Positions 22,663-31,586 of a stretch of 46,325 bases of DNA are shown here, piece after piece. The DNA is from Terriglobia bacterium (lineage in GTDB: Bacteria > Acidobacteriota > Terriglobia > Acidiferrales > UBA7541): contig JAIQGC010000022.1 in the NCBI GenBank assembly GCA_020072805.1, positions 1 through 46,325 of the forward strand, given 5' to 3'. How positions within the stretch are numbered: the first letter of the stretch is position 1; every line of letters begins with the position of its first letter. Made by a program: the position numbers and the translations under genes. The notes beneath the pieces are model-generated. The model made no database searches. It saw only the letters and a program-made list of their open reading frames with translations, and had not been told where the DNA came from.

Positions 22663-24130
22663 GGGCTCCATTCTCGTTGTGGATGACGAATCCGAGATCC
22701 GCGAGGGTCTTGCATTGCTTCTCTCCTCGGAAGGCTACCTCGTGGCCACCGCCGACTGCGGCGAATCCGGCCTCGCCAAACTCGAAGAACAGCCCTACGA
22801 CCTCGTCCTGCTCGACGTCAGCCTCCCCGACCGCAATGGCCTGGAACTCCTCCGCGAGATCCGCCAGCGCGATCCCCATCTCGCCGTCGTCCTCATCACC
22901 GCCTACGGCTCCATTGACATGGCCCGCCAGGCCTTCAAGAGCGGCGCTCTCGACTACATCACCAAGCCCTGGTCCAACGAAGAACTGCTGGCCCAGGTCG
23001 CCCAGGCCGTCGAGGCCTGCCGTCTGCGCGAGGAAAATCTTCATCTCAAGCGCGCCCTCAAACAGCGCTTCAATTTCCCGAACATCATCGGCAAGAGCGA
23101 GAAGATGCTGGCCCTCCTGGACCTGGTCACCCAGGTGGCCTCCTCCCGCTCCACCATTCTCATCTCCGGCGAAAGCGGCACCGGAAAAGAACTCATCGCC
23201 AAGGCCATTCACTCCGCCTCTCCCCGCGCCGATAAATCCTTCGTGCCCATCAACACCGGCTCCATCCCCGCCGACCTTCTCGAATCCCAGCTCTTTGGCC
23301 ACGTGCGCGGAGCTTTCACCAGCGCCGTCGCCTCCAAAAAGGGCCTGTTCGAGGTCGCCGATCAGGGCACCATCTTCTTCGACGAAATTGCCACCATCTC
23401 CCCGGAAACCCAGGCCAAGCTTCTCCGCGTCATTCAGGAGCGCGAATTCATGCGCCTCGGCGGCACTGAGCAGATCAAGGTCGACGTCCGCATCGTCGCC
23501 GCCTCCAATGTCGATCTCCTCACCCTGGTCCGCGAAGGCCGCTTCCGCGAAGACCTCTTTCACCGCCTCAACGTCATTCACCTCCTGTTGCCTCCTTTGC
23601 GCGAGCGCCGCGAGGATATTCCCGCTCTTTGCGAACATTTTCTCGAGCGCTACTGCAAGGAGAACGGCAAACCTCCGCGCCAGTTCACTTCCGCCGCCAT
23701 GAAGCTCCTCATGGACTACGAATGGCCCGGCAACGTCCGCGAACTCGAAAATGTCGCCGAACGCGCCGTCGTCCTCTCCTCCCAGGATCAACTGGACGTG
23801 GATCTGCTCCCCGAATCTCTGCGCTCCCGCGACGCCGTCCACGCTTCCCGTCTGCAACTCTCCGATTTTCTTCCCGCTCTTCCCGGTGAACCCGGCGCGC
23901 GCGCCGCCGCCGACAGCCCCCAGCCTTCTCTTTTCCAGGTCATGGATGAAATTGAGCGCCGCGTCATTCTCGATATGCTTGAGCGCACCGGCTGGAATCA
24001 GACCGAAGCCGCCGAGCGCTTCCTTATCCCCCTTTCCACCCTCAACCAAAAGATCAAGCGCCTGGGCATTGACGCCCGCCGCCGCTCCCGCGGCTCCGCC
24101 GAAGCCTTCAGCGCCGCCCCCGGCAAATAG
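22655..24130 (+). CDS. NtrC-family sigma-54-type response regulator with GAFTSA loop
   Basis: A 491-residue regulator. The receiver (1-120) has D10/D11, phosphoacceptor D54, T82 and K104. The AAA+ domain (about 143-380) has Walker A GESGTGKE (172-179) and Walker B GTIFFDEI (238-245). The sigma-54 contact loop, normally GAFTGA, reads GAFTSA (219-224). A Fis-type helix-turn-helix is near 440-475 (GWNQTEAAERFLIPLSTLNQKIKRLGI), followed by an Arg/Ser/Ala tail. The start overlaps the kinase stop (ATGTCTAA), so this is its cognate partner. It stands directly before the polysaccharide locus, which it may control. A Gly-to-Ser change in the loop could alter sigma-54 coupling. Confidence 0.94.
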
Positions 24131-24237
24131 TTTTTTCGCTCCGCGCTTATTTTTCCAGGAAGAAGAGACCTCTGGGGCCGTTCCACGGTACAATCCACCC
24201 TGTTCTGCGGCGGATTCTCTCCGTTCCTCCGCGGCTC

Positions 24238-25551
24238 GTGCTCGGCGTCTTACTTGCGATGCTTTTGGCTCTTTCCAGCCCGATGGTGCGCCGGACCCTG
24301 CTGCTTGCGGCCGTGGTCCTAGCCGGCACTCTCTCCTTTTTCGCCGTTCGCTTCGCCGCCGCCGAATACTTTTCCTCTCTCGACACTTTGGCGGGGTTCG
24401 AAGAAGCCGTTCGCCTCGAACCCGGCAATGCCCGCCACTGGCATCTGCTCGGCCGCTACTGGCAATTTGGCCTCGACCAGCAGGATTTCCCCCGCGCCAT
24501 CGAACTCTACCGCCATTCCCTCCTCCTGGATCCCCGCGCGCCCGCTGTTTGGCTGGACCTCGCCTCCGCCTATGAAACGCAAGGCGATCTCTCCTCCGCG
24601 CGTTCCGCTCTTCTTTCCGCCAAAAAAAGCCATCCCGTCTCCGCCGAAGTTGCCTGGCACTACGGTAATTTCCTGCTTCGCCAGGGCGAGATGGATTCCG
24701 CTTTTGCGGAAATTCACCGCAGCCTCGAAAGCGATCCCTCCCGCACCGCCGAGGCTGTCTCCGTCTGCTGGTCCGCCAATCCGGACTCCCAGGTCCTCCT
24801 CGGCCAGGTTCTTCCTTCCTCCCCGGTGGTCTACCTGGCGGCCCTGCAAGTCCTTGCCGCCGACGGCGCCGTGGATGCCTCCCTCGATGTCTGGAATCGC
24901 CTGGCCGCTCTCCACCCTCATTTCCCTCTTCAGGAAGCTTCTCCTTTTCTGGACCTCCTTCTGCGCACCGCGCATGGAACGGAGGCTGCTCAGGTTTGGA
25001 AGCAGGCTCTTGAGTTCGCTGAGATTCCCGATCCTGGCGGTCCTTCCGGGTCCGTTCTCTGGGATGGCGGCTTTGAATCCAATGTCCGTAACGGCCTGTC
25101 CTGGCGCATCCAGGAAGATAAAGGCGTTCAAATCGGGTATGACGGCGCCGTCAAACATTCCGGAAGGCAGTCGTTGCGCATTCATTTTGACGGTTCGCGC
25201 AATCTGGGCTTCTCCGGGGTTTGCCAGGTGGTTCCCGTGACTCCGCTAACCGCCTACCAGTTTTCCGGATGGATGCGCACGGAAACCATCACCAGCGACC
25301 GCGGAATTTTTGTCGCTCTCTCCTCTCGCGACTCCCCCTCGGTGAGCACTCCGGAACTCCGCGCCACCGAACCCTGGACCCCGTGGACCTTGTCCTGGCA
25401 GGCGGGCAAGGATTCGCGCATCGCTCAAATCTGCGTGAGCCGCGCCCCCAGCCAGAAGTTCGACAACAAAATCGCTGGCACCGCCTGGTTGGATGACCTC
25501 GCTCTGGTCCCCCTCCCAGCGGCACCTTCCCCGGAAAAGGTCCGCCCATGA
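24238..25551 (+). CDS. TPR protein with carbohydrate-binding-like C-terminal domain
   Basis: A 437-residue protein anchored by an N-terminal membrane helix (TLLLAAVVLAGTLSFFAVRFA). About 40-250 are tetratricopeptide-like repeats (ARHWHLLGRYWQFGLDQQD, AVWLDLASAYETQGDLSSAR). From about 278 a beta-sandwich-like module begins (VLWDGGFESNVRNGLSWRI) with conserved Trp/aromatic positions like CBM4/9 or galactose-binding folds. The start is GTG at 24238, with ATG 24259 as an alternative; no clear ribosome site. Its stop overlaps the next ATG by 4 bases (ATGA), coupling it to the O-antigen ligase-like protein. The pairing suggests a periplasmic scaffold for glycan polymerisation; this is inference. 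Confidence 0.75.
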   Translation: MLGVLLAMLLALSSPMVRRTLLLAAVVLAGTLSFFAVRFAAAEYFSSLDTLAGFEEAVRLEPGNARHWHLLGRYWQFGLDQQDFPRAIELYRHSLLLDPRAPAVWLDLASAYETQGDLSSARSALLSAKKSHPVSAEVAWHYGNFLLRQGEMDSAFAEIHRSLESDPSRTAEAVSVCWSANPDSQVLLGQVLPSSPVVYLAALQVLAADGAVDASLDVWNRLAALHPHFPLQEASPFLDLLLRTAHGTEAAQVWKQALEFAEIPDPGGPSGSVLWDGGFESNVRNGLSWRIQEDKGVQIGYDGAVKHSGRQSLRIHFDGSRNLGFSGVCQVVPVTPLTAYQFSGWMRTETITSDRGIFVALSSRDSPSVSTPELRATEPWTPWTLSWQAGKDSRIAQICVSRAPSQKFDNKIAGTAWLDDLALVPLPAAPSPEKVRP

Positions 25552-26792
25552 AGCTGCTCCGCGCGGGAATCTGCGTGCTCCTGGCGTTTTCCGTGCTCAC
25601 CCACGGCGCGGTCGAGGAATGGGCCATGGCCGTCCTGGAAATCGGCGCGGCCCTTCTTTTCCTGTATTGGGCGGCGCTCCTGGTCCGCGGACGGCAGGTG
25701 GAGATTGTTCTCCCCGCCGTCTTTTTTCCTGTCCTGCTTTTCGTGCTTCTCTCCGCCGCGCAGTTGCTCTTCCGCTCCACTCTCTATTTCTATGCCACCC
25801 GCGTTGAATTGCAGCTCGCTGCCTCTTACCTGCTCCTTCTCTTCCTCGCCGCTCAGGCCTATCGCACCCTCCCCGACTGGCGCGGCTTCGTCTGGTTCCT
25901 GATTTCCCTCGGTTTTCTCGTCTCCATTTTCGCCATTCTCCAGCACCTCACCTTCAACGGAAAATTATATTGGTTCCGCGAAATGCGCTTTGGCGGCATT
26001 CCCTTCGGGCCCTACGTCAACCGCAATCACTTCGCCGGCCTGGTCGAGCTGCTCATTCCCGTGGGCATGGTCCCCCTGGTCCTCGGCAAGGTGCAGCGCG
26101 AGCGCCTGGCCATCGTCGTCCTCTTCGCCCTGCTTCCCATTGGCGCACTGTTTCTCTCCGCCTCCCGCGGCGGCATCATCGCCTTCCTGGTGGAGATGTC
26201 TCTTCTGGCTCTGCTCGTAATTCTTCGCAAGGGCAGCGGCCGCCGCGCCCTGGTGGGCGGCAGCGTGCTCCTGTTGGCTCTCCTGCTCGTCTCCTGGCTC
26301 GGCGTTCAACCCACTCTCGATCGCTTCGCCGCCATGAAGCCTCTCGAAGCTTCCAAGGACAAACGCGTGGCCATGGCCAAGGACGCCTGGCGCATTTTTC
26401 TTGATCATCGTCTCGCCGGAACCGGTCTGGGCACCTTGCAATCCGTCTTTCCCGCCTACGACTCCCTCTATGACGGCAAGATCGTCAACCACGCCCACAA
26501 TGATTTTGCCGAAGTCCTCGCCGAAACCGGCATCCTCGGCGCTCTCTGTTGCTCCTTCTTTTTGTTCCTGCTCTTCTCCCTCGGCTTTCGCCACTCCTGG
26601 CGTCCGGAAAATGGCGCCTCCGGCGCTCTTCAGTCCGGCGCATTCCTCGGCTGTATCGGATTTCTCGTTCACTGCACTGTTGATTTCAATTTACATATCC
26701 CCTCCAACGCACTTCTCTTCTTTCTGCTTTCCTTGCTTGCTACGTCTCGTATCTATCGTGCACCCTCCGTTTCCCATACAGGAACATCCTGA
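25548..26792 (+). CDS. O-antigen ligase/polymerase family membrane protein (Wzy_C)
   Basis: A 414-residue protein with about ten to twelve membrane helices. Family landmarks are RFGGIPFGPYVNRNHFAG, the short SASRGGIIAF motif and the large periplasmic loop GTGLGTLQSVFPAY with HAHNDFAEVLAETGILG. These mark Wzy_C proteins, which either polymerise repeat units or ligate glycan to lipid A-core or protein. Sequence alone cannot tell which; the locus context (Wza, Wzc, flippase) favours polymerase. It is translationally coupled to the upstream TPR protein and followed after 50 bases by the export gene, with a new promoter in between. Confidence 0.88.
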   Translation: MKLLRAGICVLLAFSVLTHGAVEEWAMAVLEIGAALLFLYWAALLVRGRQVEIVLPAVFFPVLLFVLLSAAQLLFRSTLYFYATRVELQLAASYLLLLFLAAQAYRTLPDWRGFVWFLISLGFLVSIFAILQHLTFNGKLYWFREMRFGGIPFGPYVNRNHFAGLVELLIPVGMVPLVLGKVQRERLAIVVLFALLPIGALFLSASRGGIIAFLVEMSLLALLVILRKGSGRRALVGGSVLLLALLLVSWLGVQPTLDRFAAMKPLEASKDKRVAMAKDAWRIFLDHRLAGTGLGTLQSVFPAYDSLYDGKIVNHAHNDFAEVLAETGILGALCCSFFLFLLFSLGFRHSWRPENGASGALQSGAFLGCIGFLVHCTVDFNLHIPSNALLFFLLSLLATSRIYRAPSVSHTGTS

Positions 26793-26819
26793 CTGTTCCG
26801 GCTTGAAACGCTATATAAT
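26789..26819 (+). promoter_or_regulatory. Candidate promoter for the export genes
   Basis: A perfect -10 TATAAT at 26814-26819 lies 23 bases before the ATG at 26843. The best -35 is CTGACT (26789-26794) with a long 19-base spacer. It could be the start of the main polysaccharide transcript. Confidence 0.5.
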
Positions 26820-26842
26820 GCCTCCGGGGGTTATCTATTCTG

Positions 26843-28141
26843 ATGCAGCCAGCCAGACTGGATGCGGTGGCAGCGTGTATTCGCCGCTCCTTTAGATCCG
26901 CGTTTCGGTTCGCAATCCCTTGTGTCTGGATGGTTTCTGTTTTGCTACCGGGTTGTTGGGCGCAATCTTCTCCTTTGGAAACTCCACAACAGACGAACGA
27001 TCGCATCCGCGCTTTTGCCAATTTGGTACAGAAGAATCAACGCGAATACACCGTTGGTCCTGCTGATCTTTTGTCTGTGGATGTCTTCGACGTTAAGGAA
27101 TTATCGGGAGATTTCCGGGTCACCCAGGCGGGGAGCCTGGCGCTTCCTCTCCTCCCCGTGCGCTTGCAGGTCTCCGGCCTGACCGAATCACAAGTGGAAA
27201 AAAAGATTGCGGAAATGCTGGAGGCCAATGGTCTTGTTTCCCATCCGCAAGTGAGCGTTGTCGCTAAAGAGAAGAGAAGCAAACCCATTATGGTCGTGGG
27301 TTCGGTGGTGCACCCGATGGTCTATCACGCCGACCGTCCCGTTACCCTGCTCGAGGTTCTTTCCGAGGCTGGCGGCATCTCCAACGATGCCGGGGGTACG
27401 GTCATCGTAACCAGGGCCCCGCAGCAGTCTCTCGCTCTGGTTCCGGTTGCTCCGGTATTTCCCGAATGGAAAGAACCTGCCGCATCTTCGGCTCCGTCCT
27501 CCACGGTCTCGGACTCTGTTCGCGCCACGGGTCCTGATCCTTCTCTGCCGTCTGCTCCGACGCCCGGGCCTTCGGCCCCGCTCGCGCAGAATCCGCCTCC
27601 GAGCGCTGTCCCTGCGGAAGCTTCGAATGTTTCCTCTGCGGCTCCTTCGCCTTCCTCCGTTCCGGAAAATACGGCGGATCCTTCTTCCGCTTCCGGTGGC
27701 ACGGTCACCATCCGCCTGGATGATCTGTTGGAGAAAGCGGACCCGCAGAGCAATATTATTCTCGAAGGCGGAGACGTTGTTTCCGTGCCGCGCGGCGGCA
27801 TCGTGTATGTCCTGGGTGCCGTCAGCCGCACCGGCGCTTATGTTTTGGCCAGCGACAACACGCAAATGAGCATCTTGAAGGTTCTTTCCCTGGCGGGAGG
27901 TCTCCAGCGCAGCGCCAAGGGGTCCGCGGCTGTCATTCTCCGCAAGGACGAAAAAGGCCTGCAACAGCAGGTCCGCGTGGATCTGGGCAAGATCATGGCT
28001 CGCAAGACCGAGGACGTTCCTCTCAGTCCCAACGATATTCTTTTTGTTCCGGAAAGCGGCGGCAAGCGCACTGCCATCCGTCTCGCCGAAATCGCCATTG
28101 GCGTCGGTTCCGCCGCCGCCGTATTCCGGATTGCTCGTTAG
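26843..28141 (+). CDS. Wza-type polysaccharide export protein with long low-complexity insert
   Basis: A 432-residue outer-membrane export channel homologue. After a signal-like segment (IPCVWMVSVLLPGCWAQ), the Poly_export domain begins near REYTVGPADLLSVDVF (67). The first SLBB-type domain starts near KPIMVVGSVVHPM. A Pro/Ser/Ala-rich stretch of about 80 residues (roughly 205-285) interrupts the fold between TVIVTR and TVTIRLDDLL; then GGDVVSVPRGGIVYVLGAV and a second SLBB domain follow. The Cys in LLPGCWAQ could be a lipobox cysteine as in Wza lipoproteins, which is worth checking. It is 9 bases upstream of the Wzc-type gene, the usual partner. Confidence 0.88.
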   Translation: MQPARLDAVAACIRRSFRSAFRFAIPCVWMVSVLLPGCWAQSSPLETPQQTNDRIRAFANLVQKNQREYTVGPADLLSVDVFDVKELSGDFRVTQAGSLALPLLPVRLQVSGLTESQVEKKIAEMLEANGLVSHPQVSVVAKEKRSKPIMVVGSVVHPMVYHADRPVTLLEVLSEAGGISNDAGGTVIVTRAPQQSLALVPVAPVFPEWKEPAASSAPSSTVSDSVRATGPDPSLPSAPTPGPSAPLAQNPPPSAVPAEASNVSSAAPSPSSVPENTADPSSASGGTVTIRLDDLLEKADPQSNIILEGGDVVSVPRGGIVYVLGAVSRTGAYVLASDNTQMSILKVLSLAGGLQRSAKGSAAVILRKDEKGLQQQVRVDLGKIMARKTEDVPLSPNDILFVPESGGKRTAIRLAEIAIGVGSAAAVFRIAR

Positions 28142-28150
28142 CAGGCATCT

Positions 28151-30517
28151 ATGATCGAAGACAACGGCCGCTCAATCATTCCCCGCGACGACGCTTCCAA
28201 CGGTTCCAATGGCGCCGGGAATCTTCACGGCCACCTACCCCTGCTTCAGCGCTTTCCGGATGCCGTTTTTACTCTGCGCGAGCCTCACCTCTACGACTAT
28301 TTGCTCATCCTCCGCAAACACCTGTGGATGATCCTTTCCTTCATGCTGGCCGTCACCACCATCGTCTCCATTTACACCTTCCGTATGCGCCCCGTCTATA
28401 TCGCCACCGCCCGCATTCAGATCGACCCCGACAATCAGAATATTCTCCCCTTCCGTCCTTCCGATGCTTCTTCCTACATCATGGATCAGGAAAGCTACAT
28501 CGAAACCGAATCCAAAATTCTGACCAGCGAGACCCTCGCCTTGCAGACCATCCGCAGCGCCGGCCTCGCGGGCAATTCCGAATTTTCTCCGGGAGGCCGT
28601 GTTTCCGACGCCGTCGCCACCGGCAGCCTGGCCAACCAGAGCCGCCCCCCGGAACTCTCCGCATTTCTCGGCAGTCTTACGGTAAAGCGCGTTCCCAACA
28701 GTCTTCTGCTGGACATCAGTTTCGAATCCACCGATCCGCGGCTGGCTGCCCGCACCCTCAATTCCCATCTCGATAACTTTATCGAGCACAATTTCCGCAG
28801 CCGCTACGAAGCTACCACGCAGGCTTCCACCTGGCTCGCCGATCAGCTCAACGAACTCAAGATCAAAGTCGAAAAATCCGAAGAGGCCCGCCTCGGCTAT
28901 GAGCGCGAGAATTCCATCTGGACCCTCGACGACAAGCAAAGCATCACCACCCAGCGCCTGGCCGACATCAACAAGGATTTGACCGAGGCCCAGAGCGACC
29001 GCATGCGCAAGGAAGCTTTATTCCAGATGGCCTCCTCCGGCAATTTCGCCGTCATCCCCGAAGCCCAAACCAATCTCGTTCTGCAGGACCTTTTGCACAA
29101 TCGCGCCACCGCCGAAGCCGAGTATTCCGCCGCCTTGAACCAGTACGGCCCCAATTTTCCCCGCGTCCAGCGCCTCTCCGCCCAGCTCAAGGAAATCGAA
29201 AAGCTCATCGACAGGGAAGGGAAGAACGTCGTTGATCGCGTCGAAAATGCCTACCGCACCGCCCGCCAGCGCGAACTTCTTCTCAGCAAGTCCCTCGACG
29301 CTCAAAAAGCCGAAGCCAACCAGATGGCCCAGCGCCTCGTTCAGTACAACATCCTCAAGCGCGAGGCCGAGGCCAACAAACAGCTCTATGACGGTCTGCT
29401 CACTAAGCTCAAGGAAGCCGGCATCAGCGCCGGCCTGCGCTCCTCCAATATTCGCGTCGTGGACCCCGCCATGATCCCTTCCTTCCCCGCGCGCCCCGCC
29501 AAGTCCCGCAACATCCTCATGGCCATTCTGGTTGGCCTGGTTGGCGGCATCGGTCTTGCTCTTCTCCGCGAGTATTTGGACAACACCGTGAAAACTCCCG
29601 AAGATGTCGAACATCTGGTCCGCCTTCCTTCTCTCGCCGTCGTTCCCGCTTTCGAAGGCACCAGCGCCAATGGCCGCGGCATGCGCTTTCTCAAGGACTC
29701 CGCCAAGTCCAACGGCCACAAGCCCCATATCGAACTCGTCTCCCATCACCTCCCCAAGTCCCTCACCTCCGAAGCCTTCCGCGCGCTTCGCACCGCTCTT
29801 CTTCTCTCTCAAGCCGAGCATCCCCCTCAGGTCCTCCTGGTTACCAGCGCTCTGCCCCGCGAAGGCAAGACCACCGCCGCCGCCAATCTCGCCGTCACTC
29901 TCGCCCAGTTGGGCGACAAGACCGTTCTTGTCGACGCCGACTTGCGCAAGCCCGGCGTCGGCCGCGTTCTCGATCTTCTGGACGGCAAATACGCCGGCCT
30001 CAGCTCCTTCTTGGCCGGTGTCTCCAGTCTCGATCTCGTCTGCGTTCAGCATCCCGAAGTCGAAAATCTCACCGCCATCCCCACCGGCCCTCTTCCTCCC
30101 AATCCCGCCGATCTCCTCTGCTCTCCCCGCATGGCTCTGGCCATTGCCGAACTCCGCAAGAAATACAAGTTCATCGTCATTGACACTCCTCCGGTCATGG
30201 CCGTCACCGATGCCGTCATCCTTTCCGTTCTGGTCGACGGCGTGGTCCTCGTCGCCCGCAGCGGCGAAACCCCCAAGGAGGCCCTCTCCCGCACTCATGA
30301 ACTCCTCACCAACGTCAAGAGCCGCATCCTTGGCGTCGTTCTGAATGCGGTGGATTCTTCCGCGCCGGACTATTATTATTCCTATCGGTACTATCCTTAT
30401 TCCTATGGCTATGGTCTGGACTCTTCGACAAACTCCATCGTTCCCGGCGACGATCTGGCTGCCGCTCATCTCCGCTCCCGCTCCCGTGAAGACGATGGCG
30501 ATTCACTTTCCTTGTAA
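28151..30517 (+). CDS. Wzc-type polysaccharide co-polymerase / BY-kinase
   Basis: A 788-residue inner-membrane protein that sets chain length and couples synthesis to export. The Wzz domain begins with a membrane helix at about 49-77 (RKHLWMILSFMLAVTTIVSI). A long periplasmic coiled coil follows (QLNELKIKVEKSEEARLGYE). The second helix is near 452-474. The cytoplasmic kinase has Walker A in PREGKTTAAANLA (about 568), Walker A' VLVDADLRKP and Walker B FIVIDTPPV. The C-terminus carries a tyrosine cluster (DYYYSYRYYPYSYGYG, about 737-752) for autophosphorylation, then about 35 residues without tyrosine. Kinase and Wzz parts are fused, the Gram-negative arrangement. Confidence 0.94.
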   Translation: MIEDNGRSIIPRDDASNGSNGAGNLHGHLPLLQRFPDAVFTLREPHLYDYLLILRKHLWMILSFMLAVTTIVSIYTFRMRPVYIATARIQIDPDNQNILPFRPSDASSYIMDQESYIETESKILTSETLALQTIRSAGLAGNSEFSPGGRVSDAVATGSLANQSRPPELSAFLGSLTVKRVPNSLLLDISFESTDPRLAARTLNSHLDNFIEHNFRSRYEATTQASTWLADQLNELKIKVEKSEEARLGYERENSIWTLDDKQSITTQRLADINKDLTEAQSDRMRKEALFQMASSGNFAVIPEAQTNLVLQDLLHNRATAEAEYSAALNQYGPNFPRVQRLSAQLKEIEKLIDREGKNVVDRVENAYRTARQRELLLSKSLDAQKAEANQMAQRLVQYNILKREAEANKQLYDGLLTKLKEAGISAGLRSSNIRVVDPAMIPSFPARPAKSRNILMAILVGLVGGIGLALLREYLDNTVKTPEDVEHLVRLPSLAVVPAFEGTSANGRGMRFLKDSAKSNGHKPHIELVSHHLPKSLTSEAFRALRTALLLSQAEHPPQVLLVTSALPREGKTTAAANLAVTLAQLGDKTVLVDADLRKPGVGRVLDLLDGKYAGLSSFLAGVSSLDLVCVQHPEVENLTAIPTGPLPPNPADLLCSPRMALAIAELRKKYKFIVIDTPPVMAVTDAVILSVLVDGVVLVARSGETPKEALSRTHELLTNVKSRILGVVLNAVDSSAPDYYYSYRYYPYSYGYGLDSSTNSIVPGDDLAAAHLRSRSREDDGDSLSL

Positions 30518-30526
30518 GGAGAACTT

Positions 30527-31534
30527 GTGCGTTATTTGATCACCGGCGGCGCCGGTTTTGTGGGTTCCCATCTGGCTGAACGGCTTCTCACCCGCGGCGA
30601 TTCCGTCGTTCTCCTCGACAATCTTTCCACCGGCAGCATGGAGAACATCCGCCATCTCAAATCCTTTGAGAAGCTTCAGTACCAGCTCGATTCCATCGAG
30701 AACAAGCAGCTCCTCACCGAACTCGTCGATGACGCCGACGTGGTCATCCACCTCGCCGCCGCCGTCGGCGTGCGCCTGATTGTCGAAAGCCCCGTGCGCA
30801 CCATCGAAACTAATGTCAATGGCACCCAGTTGGTCCTCGAAGCCGCCTCCAAGAAACGCAAACTCGTCGTCACCGCTTCCACCTCCGAGGTCTACGGCAA
30901 GAGCACCAATTTCCCGTTCCGCGAAGACTCCGATCTCGTCCTCGGCCCCACCACCAAGGGCCGCTGGAGTTATGCCGCCTCCAAGGCCCTCGACGAATTT
31001 CTGGCCCTCTCCTATTGGAAGGAGAAGAAACTTCCCGTCATCGTCGTCCGCTTCTTCAACACCGTCGGCCCCCGCCAGACCGGCCGTTACGGCATGGTTC
31101 TTCCCAACTTTGTCTCCCAGGCCCTCGATAACCAGCCCATCACCATCTACGGCTCCGGCAAGCAATCCCGCTGCTTCTGCGACGTTCGCGACACCGTCGA
31201 AGGCCTCATTCGCCTCATGGATAACGAACGCTCCATCGGCGAGGTCGTGAATATCGGCAACACCGAGGAAGTCTCCATCGAAGACCTCGCCCGTATCGTC
31301 AAGCAGCGCTGCGGCAGCTCCTCCGAACTCGTTTATATTCCCTACGAGCAGGCCTACGAGCCCGGTTTCGAGGACATGGCCCGCCGCATCCCCTGCATCG
31401 AAAAACTCGAATCCCTCACCTCTTTCCGCCCGCGCACTCCCCTGACCGAAATCATTGACCGCGTCACCTCCTATTTCCGCGAAAAACGCGCCTCCGCGCA
31501 AACCCGGCCGGTTACCGGCTCCGCCATCCGATGA
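30527..31534 (+). CDS. NAD-dependent sugar-nucleotide epimerase/dehydratase
   Basis: A 335-residue extended short-chain dehydrogenase likely to act on a UDP- or dTDP-sugar. The Rossmann motif is GGAGFVGSHLAERLL (7-21). The active-site triad is in TASTSEVYG and Y149-x3-K153 (SYAASK). RFFNTVGPRQTGRYGMV and the C-terminal SIEDLARIV segment are typical of GalE/UDP-glucuronate decarboxylase-like enzymes. It therefore supplies an activated sugar for the glycan; the exact substrate cannot be read from sequence. The GTG start at 30527 has a perfect AAGGAG 5 bases upstream, just after the Wzc-type stop. Confidence 0.9.
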   Translation: MRYLITGGAGFVGSHLAERLLTRGDSVVLLDNLSTGSMENIRHLKSFEKLQYQLDSIENKQLLTELVDDADVVIHLAAAVGVRLIVESPVRTIETNVNGTQLVLEAASKKRKLVVTASTSEVYGKSTNFPFREDSDLVLGPTTKGRWSYAASKALDEFLALSYWKEKKLPVIVVRFFNTVGPRQTGRYGMVLPNFVSQALDNQPITIYGSGKQSRCFCDVRDTVEGLIRLMDNERSIGEVVNIGNTEEVSIEDLARIVKQRCGSSSELVYIPYEQAYEPGFEDMARRIPCIEKLESLTSFRPRTPLTEIIDRVTSYFREKRASAQTRPVTGSAIR

Positions 31535-31586
31535 CGGGCTGGATTCTCCTGCTGCGAGGCGCTATTCTTTTCCTAACCGTTATTCG

